A DNA stretch of 64,000 nucleotides from a bacterium (GTDB taxonomy: Bacteria; CAIWAD01), in assembly GCA_030429345.1 (NCBI GenBank), contig JAUIFJ010000009.1, forward strand, positions 1 through 64,000, given 5' to 3'. The position numbers and the translations under genes were made by a program. This document shows positions 1-9,032 of the stretch, in pieces. Position 1 is the first letter of the stretch, and every line of letters starts with the position of its first letter. The notes beneath the pieces were generated by a model. It worked only from the letters and a program-made list of their open reading frames with translations. It ran no database searches and had not been told where the DNA came from.

Positions 1-849
1 CAGGAAGACGACCTGCAGTTCGTCGTACAGGGCGCGGGTCTGGTCGACCAGGGAATCCACGTCTTCCAGTTCGAGCTCGGCCACGTGCCAGGCCTCGGTC
101 CAGATCGGCGGCACGAAGGAGGTACCGCTGCCACCCAACTGGAGTGCGTTGACGATCGCATCTGCAAGGTGTACGACAACCGCCTCCTTGTGATGCTTCA
201 TTGCCCGCGCGGGGCGGTGGTGATACTCGACGGCATGGTGCAGCACCTCCGGCAGCTGCCAGCGGCGCAGCAGTTCGCCGCCGACCTCCGCGTGCGTGAA
301 ACCGAGAATCTCCTTCTCCGCCTGCACCAGCAGCCACTCGCGTTCGGCGGCCAGGCGCAGGGCGGCGGTCATTTCGTCCGGCATCAGCTGGCAGAGCAGC
401 AGGCGTCCGATGTCGTGCAGCAGGCCGCAGACGAAGAGGCGCTCGGCCTCCACCGCCAGGCCGTTCTCGGCGATCTGCCGGGCACAGATGCCGGTGGCCA
501 GACTGTGCTGCCAGAAGGACTCGATCTGCAGCAGGTGCTGGGGAATGTCCTGGAAGTTCTGGATCACGGTGGTCGCCAGGGTCAGGTCGCTGAGCTGCTG
601 GGTGCCGATCATCGTCACGGCCTGGCTCACGGTGGCGATCTGGCGCGGGAAGCCGTAGAAGGCGCTGTTGACCAGCTTGAGCAGGCGCGCGCTCAGGGCA
701 GGGTCCTGCTGAATCACGGCGGCGATCCGCATGGAGTTGCTCCGTGGATCACGAATCTCGGCCACCAGGTCCAGGTATACGCGGGGCAGGCTGCCCAGGG
801 CGACCGGCGCGGAAACGAGTTCCTCCGGTGACATGGCCTTTCGCTGCAT
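1..849 (-). CDS. HDOD domain signalling protein (3' end outside window)
   Basis: Translating the minus strand from the ATG at 849 gives an open frame that runs off the left edge (283 codons visible); the ORF track omits it because it has no stop here. Residues about 15-215 read as an HDOD domain: QDPALSARLLKLVNSAFYG is the characteristic first helix pair, and FVCGLLHDIGRLLL is the degenerate HD segment. HDOD proteins are non-enzymatic HD-fold regulators, usually tied to c-di-GMP signalling, stress or motility. A GGAAAGGCGGAGC ribosome site precedes the ATG. The gene follows a small LKPGM-type gene by 16 bp, so the two are probably one operon. What lies beyond the HDOD domain cannot be seen. 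Confidence 0.9.
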   Translation of the reverse strand, partial: MQRKAMSPEELVSAPVALGSLPRVYLDLVAEIRDPRSNSMRIAAVIQQDPALSARLLKLVNSAFYGFPRQIATVSQAVTMIGTQQLSDLTLATTVIQNFQDIPQHLLQIESFWQHSLATGICARQIAENGLAVEAERLFVCGLLHDIGRLLLCQLMPDEMTAALRLAAEREWLLVQAEKEILGFTHAEVGGELLRRWQLPEVLHHAVEYHHRPARAMKHHKEAVVVHLADAIVNALQLGGSGTSFVPPIWTEAWHVAELELEDVDSLVDQTRALYDELQVVFL

Positions 850-865
850 GCTCCGCCTTTCCTCG

Positions 866-1135
866 TCAACCTTGTTCCACGGCGCGCACCAGGCGCAGCA
901 CGTAGGGATCCTTCATGTTGCTGTAGGCGAACTGGTAGGGCACGCGCTCGGGCCAGGGCTCTTCGGCCGCCGTGCCGCGCACCACTGCTCCGCGCAGGGC
1001 CAGGGACTGCAGGCGCGTGATCACTGTGGCGTCCAGCACCTGGCCTTCCGAGAGCACCCGGTGCCCCTGGCTGTCCAGCACATCGCTTGCAATCACCATA
1101 CCCGGCTTCAGGCCGTCCAGTCGCTTCCAACTCAT
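866..1135 (-). CDS. Small protein resembling the N-terminal module of HD-GYP proteins
   Basis: 89 residues beginning MSWKRLDGLKPGMVIASDVL. The LKPGM-x-A-x-D-V-x-D-x-x-G-x-x-L pattern with a following helix of the type VITRLQSLALRG resembles the short domain found at the N-terminus of many HD-GYP and HDOD proteins; here it stands alone, just upstream of an HDOD gene. I prefer the second Met (1135) over the ORF-track Met (1147), because GGAGG sits five bases before it. The function is unknown; a partner or accessory role for the HDOD protein is inferred from position only. Confidence 0.7.
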   Translation of the reverse strand: MSWKRLDGLKPGMVIASDVLDSQGHRVLSEGQVLDATVITRLQSLALRGAVVRGTAAEEPWPERVPYQFAYSNMKDPYVLRLVRAVEQG

Positions 1136-1332
1136 CCACGCCTCCATCCCGCGTGCATCTGCCCCGTCATTTACCCCTATCGGCTGACGAGGCTGTCTTC
1201 TTCATAGAAAAGGATGCCGTGGCGATTTCTTGACCCTTGTCGTCCTCGACTGCTGGAGTTTTCCTTATCTAATTCGCCATTCGAAGAAACCGTCCGGTAC
1301 GCCGGACTGCGAACCCTGCGAGAGGAGTCGGA

Positions 1333-2016
1333 ATGAAATCGTTGATTTTTCTGGCGCTTGTGTTGGCAGTTTCTCCAATCCGCGGCCAAGCGGGGGATGC
1401 TGCAGATATTCGTCCCGCCGAAGGCGTGTTGACCCTGGATTTTGCCCTTGGCGGCAACTTTCGACTGGAAGAAGGCAGTGGCGGCACCCTGAGCATGCGC
1501 CGCTGGATGTCGGAAACCACCGCCTTGTCGGTCGGGGTGACCCTGACTGCGGGTGACAATGAGCGTGACTGGAACGGATGGACCTATGAACCCGACAGCC
1601 TGATCGTCGAGCAGGAACGGCTTGAGGGCGACAACCATCAGGTCGCCGTCGAAGTTTTGTACCAGAAAATCGTTCGAGGAAGCGGTCCCTGGCTAGTGCT
1701 TGGAGCGGGACCATTGGCAGGCTATAGAACCAGCAACGGCACAAGTGAGAACCTGTTCATCGACGGGAGAAAATCTACCAATGAGGGCAGGACAACCACC
1801 TTCGGAGTACAGGGACTCATCGCAGGCGAATGGATGCTTGCACGAGGGCTGAGTCTGAGTGCCAGCTACATGCCCATTCTCGCCTGGGAGAACAACGAGA
1901 CGGAATACTGGGAGTTCAATGAGGGGGAATTATCCCGCCGCTCCGAAAGAAGTTCCAGTGGCTGGGACCTTGAACCCGGTCGCGTCCGCCTTGGGTTGAG
2001 CATCTGGTTCGACTAG
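1333..2016 (+). CDS. Predicted outer-membrane beta-barrel protein
   Basis: 227 residues. A signal peptide is evident (KSLIFLALVLAVSPIRGQA, cleavage near residue 20). The rest alternates hydrophobic and polar residues with Gly-rich turns, and the last strand, RVRLGLSIWFD, ends in aromatic residues as in Omp85-inserted barrels. AGAGGAGTCGGA gives a good ribosome site. No family name is recognised. Its stop codon overlaps that of the convergent lipoprotein gene: both TAGs lie within the tetranucleotide CTAG. Confidence 0.75.
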   Translation: MKSLIFLALVLAVSPIRGQAGDAADIRPAEGVLTLDFALGGNFRLEEGSGGTLSMRRWMSETTALSVGVTLTAGDNERDWNGWTYEPDSLIVEQERLEGDNHQVAVEVLYQKIVRGSGPWLVLGAGPLAGYRTSNGTSENLFIDGRKSTNEGRTTTFGVQGLIAGEWMLARGLSLSASYMPILAWENNETEYWEFNEGELSRRSERSSSGWDLEPGRVRLGLSIWFD

Positions 2017-3380
2017 AGGCCGCTCGCCGTTCGCAGGATCCAGGCGCGTCCACGGTCCTCGCCGGCCAGCAGCACCCCACCCGAGAGCGGCTCCAGAAGC
2101 CGCATGCCGGCCTGGTCACCGCTGCCCCCATGTGCGACGATCGCCTCCAGCCCGCTTTCGAAACCGGCGCGCGCCAGCACCATGTCGGCATCGTCTTGGA
2201 TTCGCGTACCCAGCACCTGCCAGCTTGATCCGACTGGCAGCAATCGACGGAATTCGAGCAGTCCCTCGTCGGAGACCACCCGCTCGTCGACGGGCTGGCC
2301 TATGGCATCCACACGGCGCAGCAGGGCGGGTCCGTTGTCCGTGAGACGTCCGGCAAGCACGTATCCTCCACTATCCGCTTGCAGGTCGAGGGCCTCGCCG
2401 GGACCCGTGTCTTCCATCCAGACCAGCGCTCCCGATTCCTCGATGCGCGCGAGCAGGGTCCTTGTATCCCCGCTGTCCCGGGAGGCCAGAAGCGTCGTGA
2501 TACGCCCGTCGCTTTCCAGCCGAAGTTCGTGGACCAGGCCGTAGTCGACGGAGAAGGGATCCATCCTCCAGCGGCTGACGCCGGCCCCGTCCACACGCCG
2601 CAGGACGGGGTCCGGTTGATCGGCCGCGCCCAGGACGCTCAGGGCCAGAAGGCGATCCCCTCCCGGAAGGGCAAGCATGCGCCGCACTTCGCCGGGCGCA
2701 TCCTCCGTATACAGGCGCTCCTCGATGCGATTGCCGTCCGCGCCCAGGCGGGCCAGCCAGGGAGTGCCGCCCAGTGCTCCCGCCGCCAGCCAGGAGCCGT
2801 CCCCGCTCCTCTCGATGGCGAGCACACGCCCCCCGGATTCGCCGTATACGCGCTCCCAGAGGGCTTCCCCGCGATTGTCGATGCGAAGCAGCCAGGCGGC
2901 GCCGTCCCGTTCTCCTCCGAGCAGCCAGCCGGCGGGCGCGGGAACCAGGGCATGGATCACGGTTCCCTCCGCAAGCCGCCGGTCGAAGGCCGTATACGCG
3001 GCCGGCCCCTGGCTGTCGGCGGAGATCCAGACCTCGATGGCCGGCGCCTCGACGAAGATCCCGTCGCCGGCGGCCGCGCGCAGGGACAGGCTGTGCCGGG
3101 AATCATCGGCCCAGGGCAGGACATCCAGCGGCAGGGAGAAAGGGGTTGCGGAGGCGCCAAGCACCTCTTCCCCGTCCACCAGCACCTCCACGCGCGCCAG
3201 TCCTTCCCAGGGACTGGCCTGGAACTGGATGCCGGTTTCGCCGCTGAGCGTGTCGCCATCCAGCGGATGCAAGAGGCTCAGGTCCTGCAGCCCGCCCTGC
3301 GGATTCCAGCTGCTGTCGTCGCAAGCCATCGCCCAGAGCAGGCTGGACAAGGCAAGCGCGCGGACACGTCGATTCTGCAT
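2013..3380 (-). CDS. Putative secreted lipoprotein with Ig-like and beta-propeller-like repeats
   Basis: The track ORF is over-extended. The ATG at 3380, preceded by GGGAGGACCC, gives a 455-aa protein with an N-terminal segment ending LLWAMAC, a plausible lipobox. Residues about 30-120 contain an Ig-like module (VEVLVDGEEVLGASATPFSL). The remainder consists of about seven 45-residue units of the kind W-L-x-R-I/L-D/G-x-x-G, ending near residue 455, as in delta-60-type or quinoprotein-like beta-propellers. No catalytic motif is visible. A scaffold or binding role at the cell surface is inferred. Confidence 0.7.
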   Translation of the reverse strand: MQNRRVRALALSSLLWAMACDDSSWNPQGGLQDLSLLHPLDGDTLSGETGIQFQASPWEGLARVEVLVDGEEVLGASATPFSLPLDVLPWADDSRHSLSLRAAAGDGIFVEAPAIEVWISADSQGPAAYTAFDRRLAEGTVIHALVPAPAGWLLGGERDGAAWLLRIDNRGEALWERVYGESGGRVLAIERSGDGSWLAAGALGGTPWLARLGADGNRIEERLYTEDAPGEVRRMLALPGGDRLLALSVLGAADQPDPVLRRVDGAGVSRWRMDPFSVDYGLVHELRLESDGRITTLLASRDSGDTRTLLARIEESGALVWMEDTGPGEALDLQADSGGYVLAGRLTDNGPALLRRVDAIGQPVDERVVSDEGLLEFRRLLPVGSSWQVLGTRIQDDADMVLARAGFESGLEAIVAHGGSGDQAGMRLLEPLSGGVLLAGEDRGRAWILRTASGL

Positions 3381-3487
3381 GGGTCCTCCCGTAGTCTGAT
3401 GCCACCGTCCTTCGGCGACATCCCGCTCTTGTGAAATGTACATTCCCTGCCCGCGGTTCCTTGCCCGCAGGGAAGGAGCCCGACCTG

Positions 3488-3517
3488 TTGACAGGAAGAA
3501 CGCCGTCAGGGAATAAT
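3488..3517 (+). promoter_or_regulatory. Candidate sigma70-type promoter for the peroxiredoxin-fpg-ltaE operon
   Basis: A perfect TTGACA (3488-3493) is followed after 18 bp by AATAAT (3512-3517), five of six matches to TATAAT, upstream of the GTG start at 3531. The predicted transcript start would fall close to the ribosome site GGAGG (3522-3526), leaving a very short leader, so the call is tentative. Confidence 0.4.
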
Positions 3518-3530
3518 CCATGGAGGTTTC

Positions 3531-3998
3531 GTGATTGCCGAAGGACGCAAGATTCCCGATCTGAAGCTGCCCGACCAGAGCGGCGGAACCCGTTCGCTGA
3601 AAGACCTGCGCGGTCAATGGCTCGTGCTGTACAGCTATCCCAAGGATCTGACTCCGGGCTGTACAATGGAGGCCCTGGATTTCACCTGTCTCGCGGCGGA
3701 GTTCCGCAAGGCCGGAGCCCTTGTCGTCGGCATCAGCCCCGACAGCCCGAAGAAGCACACGAGCTTCATCGAAAAGAAGGAGCTGGACCTGGTCCTGCTG
3801 AGCGACGAGGAGCACAAGGGCCTGGAAAAGCTGGGCTGCTGGGGCCTGAAGAAGTTCATGGGCAAGGAGTACATGGGCGTGATCCGCAGCACCTGGCTCG
3901 TAGATCCGGAAGGCACGGTGCGCAAGGTCTGGAGCCCGGTCAAGGTCAAGGGACACGCGCAGGAAGTGCTCGAGAGCCTGAAGGAACTGGATGCCTGA
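3531..3998 (+). CDS. Peroxiredoxin, BCP/PrxQ family
   Basis: 155 aa starting at GTG, with GGAGG five bases before it. The thioredoxin-like fold and the LTPGCTMEALDFT motif identify an AhpC/TSA peroxiredoxin of the bacterioferritin-comigratory-protein type, which reduces peroxides in the cytoplasm; the peroxidatic Cys is residue 44. The resolving Cys expected five residues later in typical PrxQ is Leu here; other Cys lie nine residues downstream and in LGCWGL, so the enzyme is either 1-Cys or uses an atypical partner. The gene overlaps fpg by 8 bp, which suggests co-translation of two oxidative-damage functions. Confidence 0.93.
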   Translation: MIAEGRKIPDLKLPDQSGGTRSLKDLRGQWLVLYSYPKDLTPGCTMEALDFTCLAAEFRKAGALVVGISPDSPKKHTSFIEKKELDLVLLSDEEHKGLEKLGCWGLKKFMGKEYMGVIRSTWLVDPEGTVRKVWSPVKVKGHAQEVLESLKELDA

Positions 3999-4796
3999 AC
4001 TCCCGGAAGTCGAAACGGTCGCCCGGCAGCTGGCACCCGCCCTGCAGGGGCGCCGCCTTGAGAAACTGCGCGTGCTGGACGCGAAGCTGGGCACCATCGG
4101 GCGGGGGCTCGGATCCTCCAGCATCCTCGAAGTCAAGCGCGTCGGCAAGCAGGTGGTGCTGCGGCTCGAGAAGGGCGGCAGGCCCGTCTACCTTGGCGTG
4201 CACCTGCGCATGACGGGGCGCCTGCTGGTGGATCACGACGGCAGCACGGACACGCGCCACCTGCGCGCCGTTTTCGAGCTGGATCACGGACGGCTGTTCT
4301 TCCGGGACCCCAGGCGCTTCGGCACCATCGTGCGCTCCATGGAGCCGATCGTCGCTCCCGGCATCGACCCGATGAAGGCGGAATTCCGCCCGGACTGGCT
4401 GCGCGAGGTGTTGTCTCACAGCCGCAGCCCGCTGAAGACCTGGATGCTTCGCCAGGATCGGATCACGGGCATTGGCAACATCTACGCCAGCGAGATCCTC
4501 TTCGCCTCCGGCCTGCATCCGCTGCGCGAGGCGCGTTCCCTGGACGCGGAAGAGTGCAGCCGGCTGCACCGCGAGACGAAGCGCATCCTGCAGGCCGCGA
4601 TCCGCGCCTGCGGCACCACCTTCTCCGACTTCCAGGACGCGCAGGGCGTCGAGGGCAGCTACCAGAAGTACCTGAAGGTCTACAATCGCAGGGACGAGAA
4701 CTGCTCCCACTGCGGCGGAAGCATCGAGCGCATCGTCCAGCAGCAGCGCAGCACCTGGTACTGCCCGCGCTGCCAGCCCCTGCCGAAAGGAACTTC

Positions 4797-4800
<4 letters not shown>
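3991..4800 (+). CDS. mutM: Formamidopyrimidine-DNA glycosylase (Fpg/MutM)
   Basis: 269 aa, the normal family length. It begins [14 protein letters not shown], placing the catalytic N-terminal Pro2 and Glu3 exactly. A conserved Lys is near residue 53 (VGKQVV), the H2TH segment contains [12 protein letters not shown], and the C-terminus carries the zinc finger C-x2-C-x16-C-x2-C (CSHCGG through CPRC). The enzyme excises 8-oxoguanine and other oxidised purines and nicks the abasic site. The start lies inside the end of the peroxiredoxin gene and the stop overlaps the next ATG (ATGA), so the three genes form a tight operon. Confidence 0.97.
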
Positions 4801-5816
<1,016 letters not shown>

Positions 5817-5818
5817 CC

Positions 5819-6643
5819 CTATCCGGGGAAGCGGAAGACAATGCCGATTTCCGGGGCGTAGTCCGTGGCCTTGGGCGTGATACCGAAGGCATTGTTGATG
5901 CGGACGCTGATGTCGGAGCTCAGGAACCACTGCAGGTCCGTGATGCCTTCCCACTCGTCCTGTGTTCCTTCCAGCCCCAGGTAGAGCTGCCACTTCGGCG
6001 AGAAGCGCCGCATCCACTCCAATGCGATCTCGCCCAGCTCGGTCTTTGATTCCGAGTTGTCGTACTCCACCGCCAGCCGTGTGGTGAAGGTGCCCCAGGA
6101 AAACTGGCGCACGGCCCCGCTCCCCAGCTTGAACTCCCAGTCGCTGGTGCCGATCAGCGAGCCCTCGTCCACGGTCGGAAACACGACCTCTAGGTAGCTG
6201 AATTTTTCCCAGGAGTCGGCGACTCCGGGATTCCAGGTGTAGCGGAACTGGCCTTCCACGTCCCCAAGGCCCGAATCGCTGACTTCCTGCGGCATGGCGC
6301 TCGGGTCGTCGTTCGCCTTCTCGAGCGTCGCCTGCATCATCGCCATCTCGAACTCGACCGCCAGGCGATCCGTGAAGCCATAGCCGATGAAGAGCAGCTC
6401 TTCCGTGCCCCGAAAGGATCCCTCGTAGTCTTCGTCGAGGCCGTATCCCAGCTCGTTCGGCGAGTACTCTTCGTCGCCGTTCAGGTAATACTCGAAGAAG
6501 GGGTATACGATGAGGTCTCCCTTGGCGATGTAGGTTCCGAACATCGACGTGGGCTGACCAGGGCCGCGCTCACGCTCTTCCGCCTGCGCAGAGAAGCCAA
6601 GCACCAGCAGACTGGCCAGGATGAATGTCGCGTGCCTGTTCAT
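5819..6643 (-). CDS. Predicted outer-membrane beta-barrel protein, likely two-component regulated
   Basis: 274 aa from the ATG at 6643 (GGGGAGGG precedes it; the track start is too far upstream). It has a signal peptide ending in SAQA and a body of amphipathic strands (e.g. LLFIGYGFTDRLAVEFEM, ending PEIGIVFRFPG), consistent with a porin-like or transporter-like barrel. It contains many Asp/Glu in predicted loops. I do not recognise a named family. It lies directly downstream of the histidine kinase gene, and its 82-bp upstream gap contains the same tandem TCTTCAG repeat found before the response regulator, so it is a probable target of that system. Confidence 0.75.
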   Translation of the reverse strand: MNRHATFILASLLVLGFSAQAEERERGPGQPTSMFGTYIAKGDLIVYPFFEYYLNGDEEYSPNELGYGLDEDYEGSFRGTEELLFIGYGFTDRLAVEFEMAMMQATLEKANDDPSAMPQEVSDSGLGDVEGQFRYTWNPGVADSWEKFSYLEVVFPTVDEGSLIGTSDWEFKLGSGAVRQFSWGTFTTRLAVEYDNSESKTELGEIALEWMRRFSPKWQLYLGLEGTQDEWEGITDLQWFLSSDISVRINNAFGITPKATDYAPEIGIVFRFPG

Positions 6644-6702
6644 TGCGAACCCTCCCCATGTGGTGAGACTGTTTTCGACGGAGGGTAAACTGCAAAGGGT
6701 GG

Positions 6703-6720
6703 CTGAAGAAAGGCTGAATC
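6703..6720 (-). promoter_or_regulatory. Tandem repeat box GATTCAG-N4-TCTTCAG, candidate response-regulator site
   Basis: Read on the minus strand, GATTCAG and TCTTCAG occur with an 11-bp period, 59 bp before the ATG of the barrel gene. The + strand sequence ctgaatccggattcag (6714-6729) is also a perfect 16-bp palindrome. OmpR-family regulators typically bind direct repeats with about one helical turn between half-sites. Equivalent boxes lie at 8922-8939 and 8964-8981. Confidence 0.6.
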
Positions 6721-6725
6721 CGGAT

Positions 6726-8186
6726 TCAGGAAGAAAGGGGCAGCCCGGACAATCGGACACGCAGTTTTCCGGCAAGCAGGGTAAAGGCCAGTTCCAGCCC
6801 CAGGAGATCGGACCAGTGTTTCACGAGCGCCAGGCCAAGTCCCGCGTGCTGGTCCCCGGTTCGGGACTCGTCCTTGCGCCAGAAGCGGCGGCAGAGATGG
6901 CGCATGTCCTCCTGCTCCAGGGCGGGAGCTTCATTGGTGATACAGATCGCAAGAGTCGCCTGCTCCCGTTCGACCTCGACCTGCACCGGAGTCTCTTCCG
7001 GGGAATGACTGAGCGCATTCCCGAGCAGGTTGGCGAGCAGGCGTTCCAGGATCATCGCATCGGCGAGGATCTCCAGCCCTTCGGCCCGCGGCAACTGCAC
7101 ACGCCCTGCATTCGGTCCCGAAGCGGCCCGCCGCAGCGCTTCCTCAAGGAGACGGACCGGATCGATGGCTTGTCGCAGCGGCTCCTCCTGCCCGTTTTCC
7201 AGGCGCGCCAGCTCGAGCAGGGCGATTACGGCGCGCTCCATCCGCAGCGTGATGCGCTCTGTGTCACGAAAGAAGCCCAGCAGCGCTTCGCGATCCGCTT
7301 CCACCATGGGAGCCACTTCGCAGAGGCTGCGCAGCTCGGCCAGGGGCGTACGTAGTTCGTGCGCCACATTGGCCGAGAACTCGCGTTCGCGCCGGAAGGC
7401 CTCGGCCAGCCCGGCCAGGCTGCGGTTGAGCGCGGCCTCGATCGGCGCGAGCTCCTCGATGCCGGCCGCCGGGCTGTTGAGGGGAGAAGAAAGGGTGTCG
7501 GCCTGGATGCGTCCCACTTCTTCCGCCAGCGCGCCGAGCGGACGCAGCCCCCGTTCGACGAGCCGTGTCGTGATCCAGAGCAGGACCAGCAGGGCGAAGG
7601 CCAGGGATGCCCAGATGGTCACGCGCAATCGCAGCAGTTCGGCATCCAGGCTCTCTCTTTCGATGGCCAGTCGCAATTGCACCAGGGGAGGCGTGTGCTC
7701 CTCCGCGCTTTCCAGCCAGGCCTGCTCTTCGGGATCCGGCTCGTCCTCCTCGTCGAGCAGCTCTTCGTCCATGCGCGGTCGAAACGCCAGGTGCACCAGT
7801 CGCCCCTCACGTCCATCCGGCAGCGGCGTGTTCTCGAAACTGCTCCGGCCTTCATCCAGCCTGGCGTGATCCAGAAAAGAGTCCCCCAGGCTGGGAGAGC
7901 GGCTGACTTCGCGCCCTTGCTCGTCCCACAGCTGGAAATACTGGTCGCCCCCCGTGTCGAACTCGGGCATTTCGCGCCCGGCGAAACTGAATTCGAGCAC
8001 GCCGTCATCCAGTTCGCAGAGGGCGGCAAGCGTGTGCGCCCTCTCGACGAGTGCGCGGTCGAAACGTTCGCTGATCGGATGTGTGACCCAGCGCGAGAGG
8101 AGCAGCGCCGTCAGCAACAGGATCGCCGAGGCGCCAGTGGCCAGGGTGCGCAGCAGGGTGCGCCGTATACCCGTTTTCGCTTTCAG
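6726..8186 (-). CDS. Sensor histidine kinase with acidic periplasmic domain
   Basis: HAMP plus HisKA plus HATPase_c kinase. The first standard start (TTG 8117) would cut the first membrane helix. Reading from a CTG at 8186, which overlaps the regulator's TGA and has GGTGGA just before it, gives MKAKTGIRRTLLRTL plus a full hydrophobic helix, so I favour that start (486 aa). A periplasmic domain (about residues 33-188) holds a very acidic stretch, MDEELLDEEDEPDPEE. TM2 spans about residues 190-207, the H-box is FSANVAHELRTPLAEL (His about 276), the N-box LLGNALSHSP and the G-box HAGLGLALVKHW. The acidic loop recalls cation-sensing kinases such as PmrB or PhoQ; the ligand is unknown. Confidence 0.9.
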   Translation of the reverse strand: MKAKTGIRRTLLRTLATGASAILLLTALLLSRWVTHPISERFDRALVERAHTLAALCELDDGVLEFSFAGREMPEFDTGGDQYFQLWDEQGREVSRSPSLGDSFLDHARLDEGRSSFENTPLPDGREGRLVHLAFRPRMDEELLDEEDEPDPEEQAWLESAEEHTPPLVQLRLAIERESLDAELLRLRVTIWASLAFALLVLLWITTRLVERGLRPLGALAEEVGRIQADTLSSPLNSPAAGIEELAPIEAALNRSLAGLAEAFRREREFSANVAHELRTPLAELRSLCEVAPMVEADREALLGFFRDTERITLRMERAVIALLELARLENGQEEPLRQAIDPVRLLEEALRRAASGPNAGRVQLPRAEGLEILADAMILERLLANLLGNALSHSPEETPVQVEVEREQATLAICITNEAPALEQEDMRHLCRRFWRKDESRTGDQHAGLGLALVKHWSDLLGLELAFTLLAGKLRVRLSGLPLSS

Positions 8187-8851
8187 GATTCCACCAGGTA
8201 GCCGAAGCCGCGGCGTGTCTCGACGAGGCGCGGTGCGCCGACCGCCTTCAGCTTGCGTCGCAGGGCGCTTACATGCGCCTCGACGGCATTGCGTGTCACG
8301 AAGGAGCTGTCGGTGAAGAGGCGATCGATCAGCTGGTCCTGTGAAAAGACCTGCCCCTTGCGACGGACGAGGAATTCGAGCAGGTTGTACTCCTGCGGCG
8401 TGAGCACGACGTCCTTTCCCTGGAAGCGGACGCGACGGGAAATGGTGTCGATGAGTACCTCCCGAATCTCCATTTCCACCTGTCTGCTGCCGCTGTTCCG
8501 GCGGAAAAGCGCCCGAATGCGGGATACCAGCTCATCAAAGGCGAAGGGCTTGACCAGGTAGTCGTCCGCCCCCAGGTCCAGCCCTCGCACCCGGTCTTCG
8601 GTCTGATCCATGGCGCTCAGAATCAGCACGCGCGCCTCTTCCCTGTTGCGGCGCATTTCTCGCAGGACCTCCAGACCGGGAACTCGCGGAAGCATCAGGT
8701 CAAGAATCACCACGTCGTAGGAGCTGTCCGCGAGGTGGTCCAGGGCCTCCCGGCCATCGGCGGCCACCTCGATCTGGAAGCCGAGGCTGCGAAGCCCGGT
8801 GCTGACCGTGCGGCGAAGCGTGGGCGAGTCTTCCACCAAGAGGAGTTTCAT
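8183..8851 (-). CDS. OmpR/PhoB-family response regulator
   Basis: 222 aa. The receiver domain has the acidic pocket VEDSP, phosphoacceptor Asp51 (VVILDLMLP), and Lys101 (YLVKPFAFDE). The C-terminal winged helix runs about residues 130-220 with the usual LTPQEYNLLEFLVRRKGQVFS and RRGFGYLVES. It is co-transcribed with the kinase (the kinase start overlaps its stop). A TCTTCAG-N4-TCTTCAG box lies about 70 bp upstream of its ATG, suggesting autoregulation. Boxes of the same form before the divergent glycosylation operon and the barrel gene define a small candidate regulon. Confidence 0.95.
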   Translation of the reverse strand: MKLLLVEDSPTLRRTVSTGLRSLGFQIEVAADGREALDHLADSSYDVVILDLMLPRVPGLEVLREMRRNREEARVLILSAMDQTEDRVRGLDLGADDYLVKPFAFDELVSRIRALFRRNSGSRQVEMEIREVLIDTISRRVRFQGKDVVLTPQEYNLLEFLVRRKGQVFSQDQLIDRLFTDSSFVTRNAVEAHVSALRRKLKAVGAPRLVETRRGFGYLVES

Positions 8852-8921
8852 GCGAGATCCGCGCTCAATCGATCAATCGGAGAGTCCTGGTACGACAGCC
8901 CAATAAAGAATACTCCTGGCG

Positions 8922-8939
8922 CTGAAGAATACCTGAAGA
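8922..8939 (-). promoter_or_regulatory. Tandem repeat box TCTTCAG-N4-TCTTCAG upstream of the two-component operon
   Basis: Minus strand: two perfect TCTTCAG heptamers with 11-bp period, 70 bp before the response-regulator ATG. A TATTCT that could serve as a -10 lies 9 bp beyond the proximal half. The box faces the regulator gene and shares the 181-bp divergent region with the box at 8964-8981. Confidence 0.6.
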
Positions 8940-8963
8940 CTGCCAGCCAGGAAAACGGAAGGG

Positions 8964-8981
8964 GATTCAGACAATCTTCAG
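8964..8981 (+). promoter_or_regulatory. Tandem repeat box GATTCAG-N4-TCTTCAG upstream of the glycosylation operon
   Basis: Plus strand: GATTCAG (8964-8970) and TCTTCAG (8975-8981), 11-bp period, 51 bp before the start of the LAB_N gene. The half-sites are identical to those at the barrel gene (6703-6720) but point rightwards, toward this operon. This orientation match is the main argument that the system regulates envelope glycosylation. Confidence 0.6.
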
Positions 8982-9032
8982 CCTCATGCGCCAAATGACA
9001 GATGCCTTCTGGTCATTCGCCAGAGGCAAGAC

